Shown piece after piece: positions 1-8,267 of a stretch of 64,000 bases of DNA. The notes under the pieces are model-generated. The model was not told the origin of the DNA. It was given only the letters and a program-made list of their open reading frames with translations, and did not search any database. The translations under genes were made by a program, and so were the position numbers. Position 1 is the stretch's first letter; each line of letters begins with the position of its first letter. Where the stretch lies: assembly GCF_008806755.1 (NCBI RefSeq), contig NZ_WAAU01000003.1, forward strand, positions 326,996 to 390,995, written 5' to 3'. Source of the DNA: Tenacibaculum aiptasiae. Its GTDB lineage: Bacteria; Bacteroidota; Bacteroidia; Flavobacteriales; Flavobacteriaceae.

Positions 1-326
1 GGGTAATCTACATACAAACTATCATTTTTTGTTTTCCATTTACCATTAGTTTTTCCAGTTTTTTCACCATTAGGCTGTTGAAACCAAGCTTTAAAAGTTC
101 CGTCTTTTTTATAAGTAGATTGAGCTCTACCAGTATTAGGCTTACTAAAATTATCTTCAAAAACAGAGGTGCTATCAGTTTTATTAATAGTTGGCATTTC
201 AATTTTGATATATTCAGTTTGCCAACTTCCAACCATATAATCGTTTAAAGCAGCTTTTTTTTCCTGTTTACATGCAGCAAAAAGTATTCCGAAAATAATA
301 ACCGTAATTATATAAGATGTTCTCAT
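1..326 (-). CDS. Lipoprotein, lipocalin-like, 3' end outside the window
   Basis: I read this frame directly from the minus strand: it opens with ATG at 326-324 and stays open to the window edge, giving at least 108 residues. The start is MRTSYIITVIIFGILFAAC, a short hydrophobic signal ending in a lipobox-like FAAC with Cys19, so it is probably a lipoprotein. The mature part (NDYMVGSWQTEY..., then TYKKDGTFKAWF and GKWKTKNDSLYVDYP) alternates short beta-type segments with the GxW pattern of small lipocalin-like proteins common in flavobacteria. Its start lies 3 bases after the stop of the delta-prime gene, so the two are probably cotranscribed. Precise role unknown; the C-terminus is missing. 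Confidence 0.75.
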   Translation of the reverse strand, partial: MRTSYIITVIIFGILFAACKQEKKAALNDYMVGSWQTEYIKIEMPTINKTDSTSVFEDNFSKPNTGRAQSTYKKDGTFKAWFQQPNGEKTGKTNGKWKTKNDSLYVDY

Positions 327-329
327 GTT

Positions 330-1481
330 TTAAGCATTAATTTTTTCTTCTTTGGTATGCAAAAGACGAGTTAATTTGATTGATAAATCTAATAAAATAA
401 TTTTTGCATTTCCATTTCGTTCAATATGATATAGAGCATCGCTAACTTCTTTTTCTATAGTTAAGATATTTGCACTATTTATAAAAGGAGCAAATTTTTC
501 TAATTTGAAGTTGTTCGTTTTTGTTTCTAAAAAAACTAAATCAGGAGTACCATAATTTAATAATAAAGCTTGTCTAAAGAATTGTAAACAATATTGTAAG
601 AATTGTTTTTGTGTTTCTCTTCCCGATTTTGCAATGGTTTCCGACCAGCCTATTAAGTCTTGAATTACAGCTGCATTACCTTTTGCTTTAAAAGCCGCTC
701 GAATCCAAGTTATAAACCATTCTTCAAAAATTAAATCATTAGAATTATTGTTTAATAACTGAAGCGCTTTGTTGTAATTTCCTTCTGCCTGATAAGCTGT
801 TTTTGTAGCTTCATTTTCAGAAACGTTTTCCTGTTGAATTAAAGTATTTGCTATATCAGCACTACTTAATGAAGGGAAATGCAATGCTTGACATCTAGAT
901 TTGATAGTATTGATAATTTGACCTTCATCTTCAGTAACTAACAAAAAGATAGTTTGACTAGGTGGTTCTTCAATAAGTTTTAATAATTTATTGGAAGCAG
1001 CTACATTCATTTTTTCAGCCATCCAAATTATCATTACTTTAAAACCTCCTTCGTATGATTTTAGTTGTAATTTTTTTACAATATCTTCAGCTTCATCTAC
1101 TCCAATTTGTCCTTGCTTATTTTCAACTCCAATATGTTGCAACCAATTAAATAAACTTCCATAAGGTTGTTTTTCAATAAAGTCTCTCCAATCGTTTAAA
1201 AATAAATTACTTACTGGGTGTTTCTTTACAGAATCGTTTGTAGTTACTGGAAAAGCAAAATGTAAATCAGGGTGCTGTAGTTTACTACATTTTAAATTAC
1301 AAGCCTCGGCATTTGCAGAGGAATTACATAATAAATATTGAGCATATGCAATGGCAGTAGCTAAAGTACCAGAACCTTCTTTACCAACAAAAAGTTGAGC
1401 ATGAGGTATTCTGTTGTTTTTAACAGTTTGTTGTAAATGCTTTTTAATATGTTCTTGTCCGATGATTTGGTCGAAAGTCAT
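330..1481 (-). CDS. holB: DNA polymerase III subunit delta-prime
   Basis: Clamp-loader subunit that helps load the sliding clamp on primed DNA. The N-terminus MTFDQIIGQEHIKKHL is the usual start of the family; an upstream in-frame ATG at 1502 would add seven unusual residues, so I prefer 1481. The AAA+ P-loop is degenerate (GKEGSGTLAT, no Lys after the last Gly), as expected for a delta-prime subunit that does not hydrolyse ATP. The zinc module is partly visible (Cys residues in CNSSANAEACNLKC). SRC motif at 'IKSRCQALHFP', typical of clamp-loader sensor-1/SRC. About 383 residues, normal length. It precedes the partial lipoprotein gene with a 3-base gap. Confidence 0.9.
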   Translation of the reverse strand: MTFDQIIGQEHIKKHLQQTVKNNRIPHAQLFVGKEGSGTLATAIAYAQYLLCNSSANAEACNLKCSKLQHPDLHFAFPVTTNDSVKKHPVSNLFLNDWRDFIEKQPYGSLFNWLQHIGVENKQGQIGVDEAEDIVKKLQLKSYEGGFKVMIIWMAEKMNVAASNKLLKLIEEPPSQTIFLLVTEDEGQIINTIKSRCQALHFPSLSSADIANTLIQQENVSENEATKTAYQAEGNYNKALQLLNNNSNDLIFEEWFITWIRAAFKAKGNAAVIQDLIGWSETIAKSGRETQKQFLQYCLQFFRQALLLNYGTPDLVFLETKTNNFKLEKFAPFINSANILTIEKEVSDALYHIERNGNAKIILLDLSIKLTRLLHTKEEKINA

Positions 1482-1554
1482 AGCACAAATATAAGGTTTC
1501 ATACAGATAGGACAATTAATAAATGAAGCTTGAGCTTATAATTAACAAAGCTTG

Positions 1555-1586
1555 TTGTTTAGAATCGTTCTATTTTAATATATTTG
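1555..1586 (+). promoter_or_regulatory. Bacteroidetes-type promoter of the feo operon
   Basis: TATATTTG at 1579-1586 matches the -7 consensus TAnnTTTG. A TTG at 1555-1557 lies 21 bases upstream and can serve as the -33 element. The transcript would start near 1593, leaving a leader of about 16 bases before the feoA start. Confidence 0.6.
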
Positions 1587-1608
1587 TGGGTTAATTTATA
1601 CATGTCGT

Positions 1609-1833
1609 TTGAATTCAATTGCAACTTTACAAATCGGAGAAAGAGGAATTATATCTGAAGAAAGCTTAGATGTTATACCGTTAAAATTATTAGAAATGGG
1701 CTGCTTACCTGGTACAGAAGTGGAACTATTGCAAATAGCCCCTTTAAAAGACCCAATTTACATTTGTGTAAATGGAAGTCACTTAGCAATAAGAAAAGAA
1801 ACAGCTAGTCAAATAATAGTTACTAAAATTTAA
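1609..1833 (+). CDS. feoA: Ferrous iron transport protein A
   Basis: Small cytoplasmic SH3-like protein (74 residues) that supports FeoB. Family features: short N-terminal strand (ATLQIGERGII), a central LLEMGCLPGTEVELLQIAPLKDP segment matching the 'R/K-L-x-x-M-G-hydrophobic-x-x-G' FeoA signature, and a C-terminal SHLAIRKETASQIIV strand. The only reasonable in-frame start is TTG at 1609; the nearby ATG at 1602 is out of frame. Three bases separate it from feoB, so it is the first gene of a feoA-feoB-small protein operon. Function from family knowledge. Confidence 0.88.
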   Translation: MNSIATLQIGERGIISEESLDVIPLKLLEMGCLPGTEVELLQIAPLKDPIYICVNGSHLAIRKETASQIIVTKI

Positions 1834-1836
1834 CTG

Positions 1837-3942
1837 ATGAGTAAACGTATTAAAGTAGCATTAATAGGAAATCCTAATACAGGAAAAACATCATTATTTA
1901 ATCAGTTAACTGGTTTAAATCAGAAAGTTGGAAACTACCCTGGAGTTACTGTTGATAAAAAACAAGGTGTATGTAAATTACCAAATAAACAATCAGCTAT
2001 AATTACCGATTTACCTGGTACTTACAGTATTAATCCAACTTCGATTGATGAAAGTATTGTGTTAAAAAACTTATTAACTTCTAATGAAGATGATAAGCCA
2101 GAAGTAATTGTAGTAGTTGCTGATGTTGAAAATTTGAAAAGAAATTTACTGCTATTTACTCAAATTCAAGATTTAGAGATTCCGGTAATTTTAGCCTTGA
2201 ATATGGCCGATCAGTTACAACGAAAAGGAATTTCAATTGATATTGATAGCTTAGAAAAAGAACTACACACTAAAGTAGTTTTAATTTCAGCAAGAAACAA
2301 TCAAGGGATTGATGATTTAAAAGAAGAAATTGCAAATTATAAAGCGATAAAACCATATTCAAACTTTGAAGAAATTTCATCTAGAATTGATGCTGATTAC
2401 TTTAAAGAATTATCAGAAAAAAGTCAAAGATTTTCTATTTACGAATTATGGTTAATGTATACCAAGCAATATACATCGTTGCTTTCAAGTAAGGAAGAAG
2501 AGGAATTAGAGCAGTTTGGTCATGATGTGTCTAAACAGAAGAAGTATCAGCATAAAGAAACAATTTATAGATACCAAAAAATTAATTCAATTTTAAAGAA
2601 AACTTATGAGGTAGATAGCTCTAAAGGAACAGATATAAGATCTAAATTAGATCGTGTTTTTACTCATAAAATATTTGGATATGTTATTTTCTTTGGATTG
2701 CTGTTATTGATTTTTCAATCGATTTTTGAATGGGCATCAACTCCAATGGATTTTATAGATGGCTTGTTTGCTAACATTGCAGAGTTTACCAAATCTAAAC
2801 TACCAGAAGGTATGTTTACTGATTTACTAACTGATGGAATTATTCCAGGTATTGGAGGAGTTGTAATTTTTATTCCACAAATAGCCATTTTGTTTTTATT
2901 TATTGCCCTTTTAGAGGAAACGGGATATATGAGTAGAGTTGTCTTTTTAATGGATAAAATTATGAGACGATTTGGTATGAGTGGTAAAAGTGTAATTCCT
3001 TTAATTTCGGGAACTGCATGTGCAATACCAGCAGTAATGGCAACACGTACTATTTCTAGTTGGAAAGAACGTTTAATTACAATCTTAGTTACGCCATTTA
3101 CCACATGTTCTGCTCGTTTACCAGTATATGCTATTTTAATTGCTTTAATTATTCCAAACACTAAAGTTTTAGGTTTTGTAAGTTTACAAGGACTTACATT
3201 ATTAGGATTGTATGTTCTTGGTTTTGGAGCGGCAATAATAGCAGCATTTATTTTACATAAAACACTAAAAATTAAAAGTAATTCGTTTTTTGTAATAGAG
3301 ATGCCTGATTATAAAGTGCCTTCTGTAAAAAATGTCTTTTTAGATGTATTAGAAAAAACAAAAGCATTTGTATTTGGAGCGGGAAAAATAATATTAGCAA
3401 TCTCTATAGTTTTATGGTTTTTAGCATCGCATGGACCTTCGTCATTTGATAATGTTGAAAAAGACATAGCCCAAAAGACAATGAATCAACAGTTATCAGA
3501 GCAAGAGCTAGAACAAAAAATAGCTTCAGCTAAGTTGGAGAATTCTTATATAGGTATTGCAGGAAAAACAATTGAACCAATTGTAAAACCATTAGGTTAC
3601 GATTGGAAAATAGGAATAGGTTTAATAGCGTCTTTTGCTGCAAGGGAAGTTTTTGTTGGGACCTTAGCAACTATTTATAGTGTAGAGAATAATGATGAAG
3701 ACACAACTACAATTAAAGAAAAAATGGCTTCAGAGATGAATTCAGAAACAGGTAAAAGCCGATTTAACTTTGCTACAGGGATATCTTTATTATTGTTTTA
3801 TGCATTTGCAATGCAGTGTATGGCTACATTGGCTATTGTAAAAAGAGAAACTAAAAGCTGGAAATGGCCGTTAATACAATTAGTAGGAATGGGAGTTTTA
3901 GCATATTTATCGGCATTAGGAGCCTATCAATTTTTAAGTTAA
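1837..3942 (+). CDS. feoB: Ferrous iron transporter FeoB
   Basis: Inner-membrane Fe(II) transporter of 701 residues. N-terminal GTPase: G1 GNPNTGKTS (residues 11-19), G3 DLPGT, G4 NMAD, G5-like SAR. A helical guanine-dissociation-inhibitor-like region follows, then the membrane part from about residue 275 with two Gate repeats; the conserved metal-path Cys motifs are visible in 'SGTACAIPAVMATR' and 'TPFTTCSARLPVYA'. Ends 'AMQCMATLAIVKRET', typical of the FeoB C-terminal Gate. FeoA is separate, as usual in this phylum. The stop codon overlaps the next start (TAATG). An unrelated open frame on the opposite strand at 2715-3161 is only a shadow. Confidence 0.97.
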   Translation: MSKRIKVALIGNPNTGKTSLFNQLTGLNQKVGNYPGVTVDKKQGVCKLPNKQSAIITDLPGTYSINPTSIDESIVLKNLLTSNEDDKPEVIVVVADVENLKRNLLLFTQIQDLEIPVILALNMADQLQRKGISIDIDSLEKELHTKVVLISARNNQGIDDLKEEIANYKAIKPYSNFEEISSRIDADYFKELSEKSQRFSIYELWLMYTKQYTSLLSSKEEEELEQFGHDVSKQKKYQHKETIYRYQKINSILKKTYEVDSSKGTDIRSKLDRVFTHKIFGYVIFFGLLLLIFQSIFEWASTPMDFIDGLFANIAEFTKSKLPEGMFTDLLTDGIIPGIGGVVIFIPQIAILFLFIALLEETGYMSRVVFLMDKIMRRFGMSGKSVIPLISGTACAIPAVMATRTISSWKERLITILVTPFTTCSARLPVYAILIALIIPNTKVLGFVSLQGLTLLGLYVLGFGAAIIAAFILHKTLKIKSNSFFVIEMPDYKVPSVKNVFLDVLEKTKAFVFGAGKIILAISIVLWFLASHGPSSFDNVEKDIAQKTMNQQLSEQELEQKIASAKLENSYIGIAGKTIEPIVKPLGYDWKIGIGLIASFAAREVFVGTLATIYSVENNDEDTTTIKEKMASEMNSETGKSRFNFATGISLLLFYAFAMQCMATLAIVKRETKSWKWPLIQLVGMGVLAYLSALGAYQFLS

Positions 3943-4058
3943 TGCAAAAAGTTTTAACATATATAGTTGTTTTACTGGCAGTTGTTTTTTTGATTAAAAA
4001 GTTTTTTATAAAATCAAAAAAGAAAAATAATTGCGATACAAACTGTAATTGTTCATAG
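3942..4058 (+). CDS. FeoB-associated Cys-rich membrane protein
   Basis: A 38-residue protein starting at ATG 3942, which overlaps the feoB stop by one base. It has one membrane helix (about residues 5-22, YIVVLLAVVFLIKKFF), a basic stretch KSKKKN, and a C-terminal CDTNCNC cluster. This matches the small proteins found downstream of feoB in many bacteria, thought to aid iron delivery or FeoB stability (role not proven). A longer reading from 3864 runs inside feoB and is not credible. Translational coupling with feoB is implied by the TAATG overlap. Confidence 0.8.
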   Translation: MQKVLTYIVVLLAVVFLIKKFFIKSKKKNNCDTNCNCS

Positions 4059-4103
4059 TTATAAAATGTTGTTGTAAGTTTTTAAAGCCTTGAACAATTA
4101 ATG

Positions 4104-4111
4104 TATGTTTG
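4104..4111 (+). promoter_or_regulatory. -7 promoter element for the barrel protein gene
   Basis: TATGTTTG fits TAnnTTTG, 46 bases before the start at 4157. I do not see a well-spaced -33 element. Confidence 0.4.
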
Positions 4112-4156
4112 TGGTACTATAATTGATAGGTAATTTAAATCAATAAAAAGTAAAAG

Positions 4157-4645
4157 ATGAAAAAAATAATATTAGTTGCTGTGATATTTATCAGCGCATT
4201 TGCTCAAGCACAACAAGAGGTAAAAGTTGACATATTTGATGCTTTAGCACTTAAAACCTTAGACGTATCTTACGAGTATTATACAAGCGAACAATCTTCT
4301 GTTGGAGTTTCTGCATTATTTAATTTTGAGAAGAGATCAGCAGATTTTAGATACAATGAAAAAAGAATGATTACGCCATTTTTCCGTCATTATTTTACAA
4401 ATAATAGAAACTGGAATTACTTTGGAGAAGTTTTTTTAGGAATTAACACAGGTGAAAGAAAAATTGGAACAAATCAATACAAAGAATACACAGATGGAGC
4501 TTTAGGTATAGCTGTTGGATCTAAGTATGTATCTTCAGGAGGTTTTGTTATTGATGTTCATGGAGGTTTAGGTAGAAATATGTTTTCTTCAGATTCAAGA
4601 TCTATTGTACCAAGAGTAGGTATTAATTTAGGGTATAGATTTTAA
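4157..4645 (+). CDS. Small outer-membrane beta-barrel protein (DUF3575-like)
   Basis: 162 residues with a clear signal peptide (MKKIILVAVIFISAFAQAQ). The mature protein consists of alternating aromatic-rich strands (VSYEYYTSEQSSVGVSALF, ITPFFRHYFTNNRNWNYFGEVFLGIN, RVGINLGYRF) and ends with Phe, the usual C-terminal signature for barrel assembly. It resembles DUF3575 / OmpA-like porin-domain proteins of flavobacteria. Role unknown. It has its own -7 element and is followed by a strong bidirectional terminator, so it is probably monocistronic. Confidence 0.7.
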   Translation: MKKIILVAVIFISAFAQAQQEVKVDIFDALALKTLDVSYEYYTSEQSSVGVSALFNFEKRSADFRYNEKRMITPFFRHYFTNNRNWNYFGEVFLGINTGERKIGTNQYKEYTDGALGIAVGSKYVSSGGFVIDVHGGLGRNMFSSDSRSIVPRVGINLGYRF

Positions 4646-4664
4646 TAACTCTTTTAAATAAAAT

Positions 4665-4697
4665 AAAAAACCGAACTTAAACTAGTTCGGTTTTTTT
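4665..4697. terminator. Bidirectional terminator
   Basis: A 13-bp perfect stem (AAAAAACCGAACT, 6-base loop, then its complement at 4684-4696) with A and T runs on both sides, between two convergent genes. Confidence 0.9.
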
Positions 4698-4702
4698 ATG
4701 GA

Positions 4703-5158
4703 TTAATCTTTTAAAGAAAATTTAGGTTCTGATTGCCAGATGATATTGATAGATTTCCAGCCATCTTTAGTTTTTACCATATTCAAATAATCTATTCCCC
4801 AAACTGCCGTAACCTTTACTACAGCAATTTTATCGGAAACCTCTAAAATGTTTATTTTTCTAATTGAATTTTCATTGGCTCTATTGCCTTTAGCGTTCCA
4901 TTTTTTTGCCAATGCAATTAGTTTATGAAATGGCATTTCAGATTTATTAGAAAATTTTCCTTTTTTCTTGTCAAACCACCAGCCTACTTTCCTGAGGTCT
5001 TTATGAACACTTTTGTAAGCTAAAGTAGTATCAGCTTTGTAAAAAGTATCAATGTAATTATAGGCAGCTTGCTTTACGTCCTTAATTGCTTGCTCTTTCT
5101 CTTGAGCAGTGAGTTGAGTTGTAATCAATAAAATGATTAACAAATAAAAAGTTTTCAT
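4703..5158 (-). CDS. Secreted NTF2-like (lumazine-binding type) protein
   Basis: 151 residues with a signal peptide (MKTFYLLIILLITTQLTAQ). The mature part has the layout of the NTF2/SnoaL-like cone fold: an N-terminal helix (EQAIKDVKQAAYNYIDTFYKADTTLAYKSVH), a loop, then strands ISDKIAVVKVTAVW and GWKSINIIWQ. Flavobacterial proteins of this shape are often classed as putative lumazine-binding. No catalytic motif identified; ligand unknown. Monocistronic, ending at a shared terminator. Confidence 0.65.
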   Translation of the reverse strand: MKTFYLLIILLITTQLTAQEKEQAIKDVKQAAYNYIDTFYKADTTLAYKSVHKDLRKVGWWFDKKKGKFSNKSEMPFHKLIALAKKWNAKGNRANENSIRKINILEVSDKIAVVKVTAVWGIDYLNMVKTKDGWKSINIIWQSEPKFSLKD

Positions 5159-5245
5159 GACTTTTGGTTTTGTTAAAAATAATCAATTTACTGATTTTTA
5201 GATATTAACAACTTGTTAAAGTACTTGTTAGTGAGTTCTTTAGAT

Positions 5246-6517
5246 TTAAACAATTGTTTCTTTTGTTAGGTTAACTCCAACAAAACTTAAAATAGCTGGT
5301 AATACCCATCCCAAATGCTTATTAGCTAAAGGAATTATGTTTTTTACATCAACTAAACTTTCTTTAGGAACAATAAAACCTAAAAAATCTGGAATACTAA
5401 AAATAAAAGTAATTATAACAACCACTTTAAAAACTCGAGCAGACGTGTACTTGTTAGGAAGTACATTTAAGATGATTAAAACTATGGTTATAGGATAAAT
5501 AAACATTAATGCAGGTAGTGCAATGTTTATAATATAATGTACATCAAACTGTCCAACTAAAACACCTAAAACACAACTAATAACAGCAGTAATCGTGTAA
5601 GCATTTTGCGAATTATTTGTAATTCCTTTAATATAGTCTGCAGTACCAGTTATAATACCTACAGCAGTAGTAAAACAAGCCAAGGCTACTAAAATTCCTA
5701 AGAAAACGGTTCCTATATTTCCTAAAGTTTGTGTGCTTAATGCATTTAAAACATCTGTTCTAGTAGCTTCATTGCTAAAAACACTACTGTATATAGCTCC
5801 ATTATAAATAAGTCCAGCATATATAATTAAAAGACCAATACCAGCTATGACACCAGCTTTTGTAATTAACTCTTTTTTAGTTTCAAAAGAAGTATTTTTA
5901 TTAAAGTTCATTGAAATAACTAGAATACCACCTACTACCACAGCTCCAATGGCATCAAAAGTTTGATAGCCTTCAAGAAGACCACTTACAAAAGGAGAAT
6001 TAAAAGTAGAAGGATTTGTAGCTACGGGAGCTGTAAACATTCCAATAAATATAATAGCAAGTAGTATTAATATGATTAATGGAGTTAAAAACTTACCTAA
6101 TAAATTTAAAATCTTGGTTCTATTCATTACAAATAAAAAAACCAATCCAAAATATATTGTACTTGTAATTATTGAATTGGTATCAAAGTATGGAGCTATA
6201 GCCATTTCGTGAGTAACAGAAGCAGTTCTGGGAGCAGGTAAAGCAATGGAAATAGCGTATACAATAAAACAATAAATAGTACTGAATAAAGGAGAAACCT
6301 TTTTACCGAAATCATACATAGTTCCTTGTAATTTAGCATGTGCTAAAATTCCTAGAATAGGTATAAAAACAGCTGTTATAAAAAAACCTAGAGTAACCCA
6401 AGACCAATTATCTCCAGCATTTTTTCCTAAAAAAGGTGGAAGAATTAAGTTTCCAGCCCCAAAGAACATAGAAAATAAAGCAAAACCGGTAATCAATACT
6501 TCTTTTGAGAGTTTCAT
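5246..6517 (-). CDS. brnQ: Branched-chain amino acid transporter BrnQ
   Basis: 423 residues, about 12 membrane helices. Starts MKLSKEVLITGFALFSMFFGAGNLILPPFLG, the BrnQ/LIVCS signature (FxMFFGAGNLIFPP). Imports leucine, isoleucine and valine with a cation. Further family segments: 'LPAPRTASVTHEMAIAPYF', 'GYQTFDAIGAVVVGGIL'. The upstream membrane protein gene ends exactly one base before this start codon, so the pair forms an operon. Confidence 0.93.
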   Translation of the reverse strand: MKLSKEVLITGFALFSMFFGAGNLILPPFLGKNAGDNWSWVTLGFFITAVFIPILGILAHAKLQGTMYDFGKKVSPLFSTIYCFIVYAISIALPAPRTASVTHEMAIAPYFDTNSIITSTIYFGLVFLFVMNRTKILNLLGKFLTPLIILILLAIIFIGMFTAPVATNPSTFNSPFVSGLLEGYQTFDAIGAVVVGGILVISMNFNKNTSFETKKELITKAGVIAGIGLLIIYAGLIYNGAIYSSVFSNEATRTDVLNALSTQTLGNIGTVFLGILVALACFTTAVGIITGTADYIKGITNNSQNAYTITAVISCVLGVLVGQFDVHYIINIALPALMFIYPITIVLIILNVLPNKYTSARVFKVVVIITFIFSIPDFLGFIVPKESLVDVKNIIPLANKHLGWVLPAILSFVGVNLTKETIV

Positions 6518-7066
6518 CTAAATATATTTTTTGATTAACAAATAAACAAAATTGAAAAGAATATAAAGGATGCCAATTAAAATTATTACAAACTTAGGTA
6601 CAGCAAAATAATAGGCTATTGAACTCCAAGTTTGTTTTAGGTTTTCCAATAATAGTTGAATAAGTCCAATATTCTCGATAGCATCAAATAATGCAGCAAA
6701 AAACAATGAAAGTATTAGAATTACTCCAAAATTATAAAGTCGAGTACCCTTCCATAAATGAGAGTTGAGTTTATGAATTAAAATAGCAATTAGAGAAGAA
6801 TAAGAAATTAAAAATAAAAAATCGAGTCCTAAACTAATACCTGCACTAATTTTTGAAGTTTCATTCCATGAATTGATAATTCTTTCAGAGACTTTTAAAT
6901 CTTTAGCTAATTCAAAACTAACTATACCATGCTTACATACAGAATTGGTAAGAAAACTATCTAAATAAAGCATGCAGATAATTAGAGCCATAGTAGAAAA
7001 AACAAGCAGGTATGTAAGTCTGTTTTCTTGAGTTTTAGTTAATTTATTGAAGGGAGAAAGAAGCAT
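6518..7066 (-). CDS. Membrane protein of unknown function
   Basis: 182 residues with four predicted membrane helices (around residues 18-38, 77-97, 113-133 and 150-178). A Cys- and charge-containing loop (SFLTNSVCKHGIVSFELAKDLKVSERIINSW) sits between helices one and two. I do not recognise the family. It abuts brnQ with no intergenic base and is transcribed divergently from the alpha/beta hydrolase, so it probably shares regulation with brnQ. Confidence 0.7.
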   Translation of the reverse strand: MLLSPFNKLTKTQENRLTYLLVFSTMALIICMLYLDSFLTNSVCKHGIVSFELAKDLKVSERIINSWNETSKISAGISLGLDFLFLISYSSLIAILIHKLNSHLWKGTRLYNFGVILILSLFFAALFDAIENIGLIQLLLENLKQTWSSIAYYFAVPKFVIILIGILYILFNFVYLLIKKYI

Positions 7067-7104
7067 TTTTTATAATATAGAATTTTTAACTAGTGAAAGA
7101 TACA

Positions 7105-7112
7105 TATTTTTG
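7105..7112 (+). promoter_or_regulatory. -7 element of the alpha/beta hydrolase gene
   Basis: TATTTTTG matches TAnnTTTG and ends only 4 bases before the ATG at 7117. It lies inside a longer in-frame reading that begins at 7093, which argues for the downstream start and a nearly leaderless transcript. Confidence 0.5.
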
Positions 7113-7116
7113 CAGG

Positions 7117-7893
7117 ATGCAAGAATTTATCAATTACAAAAACAGTAAAATAGCATATTCAGATATAGGAAAAGGAGGAGCTATAGTTTTACTTCATGGG
7201 TTTCTCGAAAACGTTACCATGTGGAATGGAATAGCCAATGAACTAAAAAAAAATAACCGTGTAATTTGTATTGATTTATTAGGTCATGGTAATTCTGAAT
7301 GTATAGGTTATATGCATTCTATGGAAGATATGGCAGAAGCTGTTAAAGCAGTTTTAAAGCATTTGAGAGTTAGAAGATTTTTTATAATTGGACATTCTAT
7401 GGGAGGATATGTTTCTTTAGCTTTTACAGAAAAATATTCAGAAAATATTAAAGGATTGTGTTTGCTTAACTCAACATCGCAAGCAGATTCAGAAGAACGA
7501 AAAGAAATACGTTTGAAAGCATGTGAAGTAGCACAAACAAACTATACAGGTTTGATAAAAATGTCTATTGCAAATTTATTTGCAGAAGAAACTAGAAAAG
7601 AATTTTTGTTTGAAATTGATGAGGTTAAAAAGGAAGCGTTAAAAACTTCGCTTCAAGGTTATATAGCAGCAACACAAGGAATGCGTCTAAGGAAGAATAA
7701 AGAAAATGTTTTAAAGAAAATTGAAAAACGTTTAATTATTTCTGGAGAAAATGACCCTGTTATAAATAAGGAGTCAATTAGAGAGGAAGCGAAAAGAACA
7801 AAAACACCAATTCAGTTTTTATCAAATGGACATATGAGTCATATTGAAAATAAGGAAGAAGTTATAAAAATGTTAAAGACATTTGTAAAATAA
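7117..7893 (+). CDS. Alpha/beta hydrolase
   Basis: About 258 residues. Visible motifs: oxyanion-hole HGF (LLHGFLENVTMW), strand-turn DLLGHGNS, nucleophile elbow GHSMGG (Ser nucleophile), acidic residue in SGENDPV, and the catalytic His in NGHMSHIE. This is the MhpC/BioH-like single-domain hydrolase type; substrate unknown. I choose ATG 7117 (MQEFINYKNSKIAYSD) because a promoter element overlaps the eight extra residues of the longer form. Divergent from the membrane protein upstream. Downstream lies a decayed gene fragment. Confidence 0.88.
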   Translation: MQEFINYKNSKIAYSDIGKGGAIVLLHGFLENVTMWNGIANELKKNNRVICIDLLGHGNSECIGYMHSMEDMAEAVKAVLKHLRVRRFFIIGHSMGGYVSLAFTEKYSENIKGLCLLNSTSQADSEERKEIRLKACEVAQTNYTGLIKMSIANLFAEETRKEFLFEIDEVKKEALKTSLQGYIAATQGMRLRKNKENVLKKIEKRLIISGENDPVINKESIREEAKRTKTPIQFLSNGHMSHIENKEEVIKMLKTFVK

Positions 7894-7905
7894 TTGCTGG
7901 CATAA

Positions 7906-8076
7906 AACTTGGTTTTTCAAACGAACTATATAGCTAAAAGGTCTTTAGGAGGAAATAGGTTGTTTAATACACATGTAGAATTAGGATTAGCTATAGATTT
8001 TGATACTTCAAAATGGATTGATAGCTCAACAATCTATCCAGCTGTAGGGGTTAAATTTTCTTATGTTATTTTTTAA
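7906..8076 (+). pseudogene. Remnant of an outer-membrane beta-barrel protein C-terminus
   Basis: Between the hydrolase and the HlyD gene there is no intact gene, but one frame stays open from 7906 to a TAA at 8074 without an ATG at its head. It reads LVFQTNYIAKRSLGGNR, then LFNTHVELGLAIDFDTSKW and ends YPAVGVKFSYVIF: alternating strand pattern with a terminal Phe, as in outer-membrane proteins. A second frame just upstream reads AGIKLGF before shifting, which suggests an additional frameshift. The rest of the stretch up to 8267 holds nothing I can identify. Confidence 0.5.
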
Positions 8077-8267
8077 TTTATTGAGGTGTTGCATGTGTTG
8101 AAAAAACATAGGTTAGTTAAGAAAATGAAATTGTTTTTGTTCGAATTAAATAAAAGTTTATATTTATGAACAATAAAAGATAGTTATTCTAAATTGCTAT
8201 ATTGAATTGCTATAGGTACCCTTACTCTACTCTTTTTTTTGAATTATAACTGCAAAATTAATTGCTT

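Noticed and set aside
8..232. 74-residue minus-strand frame at the left edge
   Set aside because: Low-complexity Lys/Leu composition; overlaps in another frame the lipoprotein gene that has a signal peptide and lipobox.
1602..1833. ATG at 1602 as start of feoA
   Set aside because: It is out of frame with the FeoA sequence; TTG 1609 is the in-frame start.
2715..3161. 148-residue antisense frame within feoB
   Set aside because: Mirror of a conserved membrane-protein coding region; no promoter, no recognisable domain.
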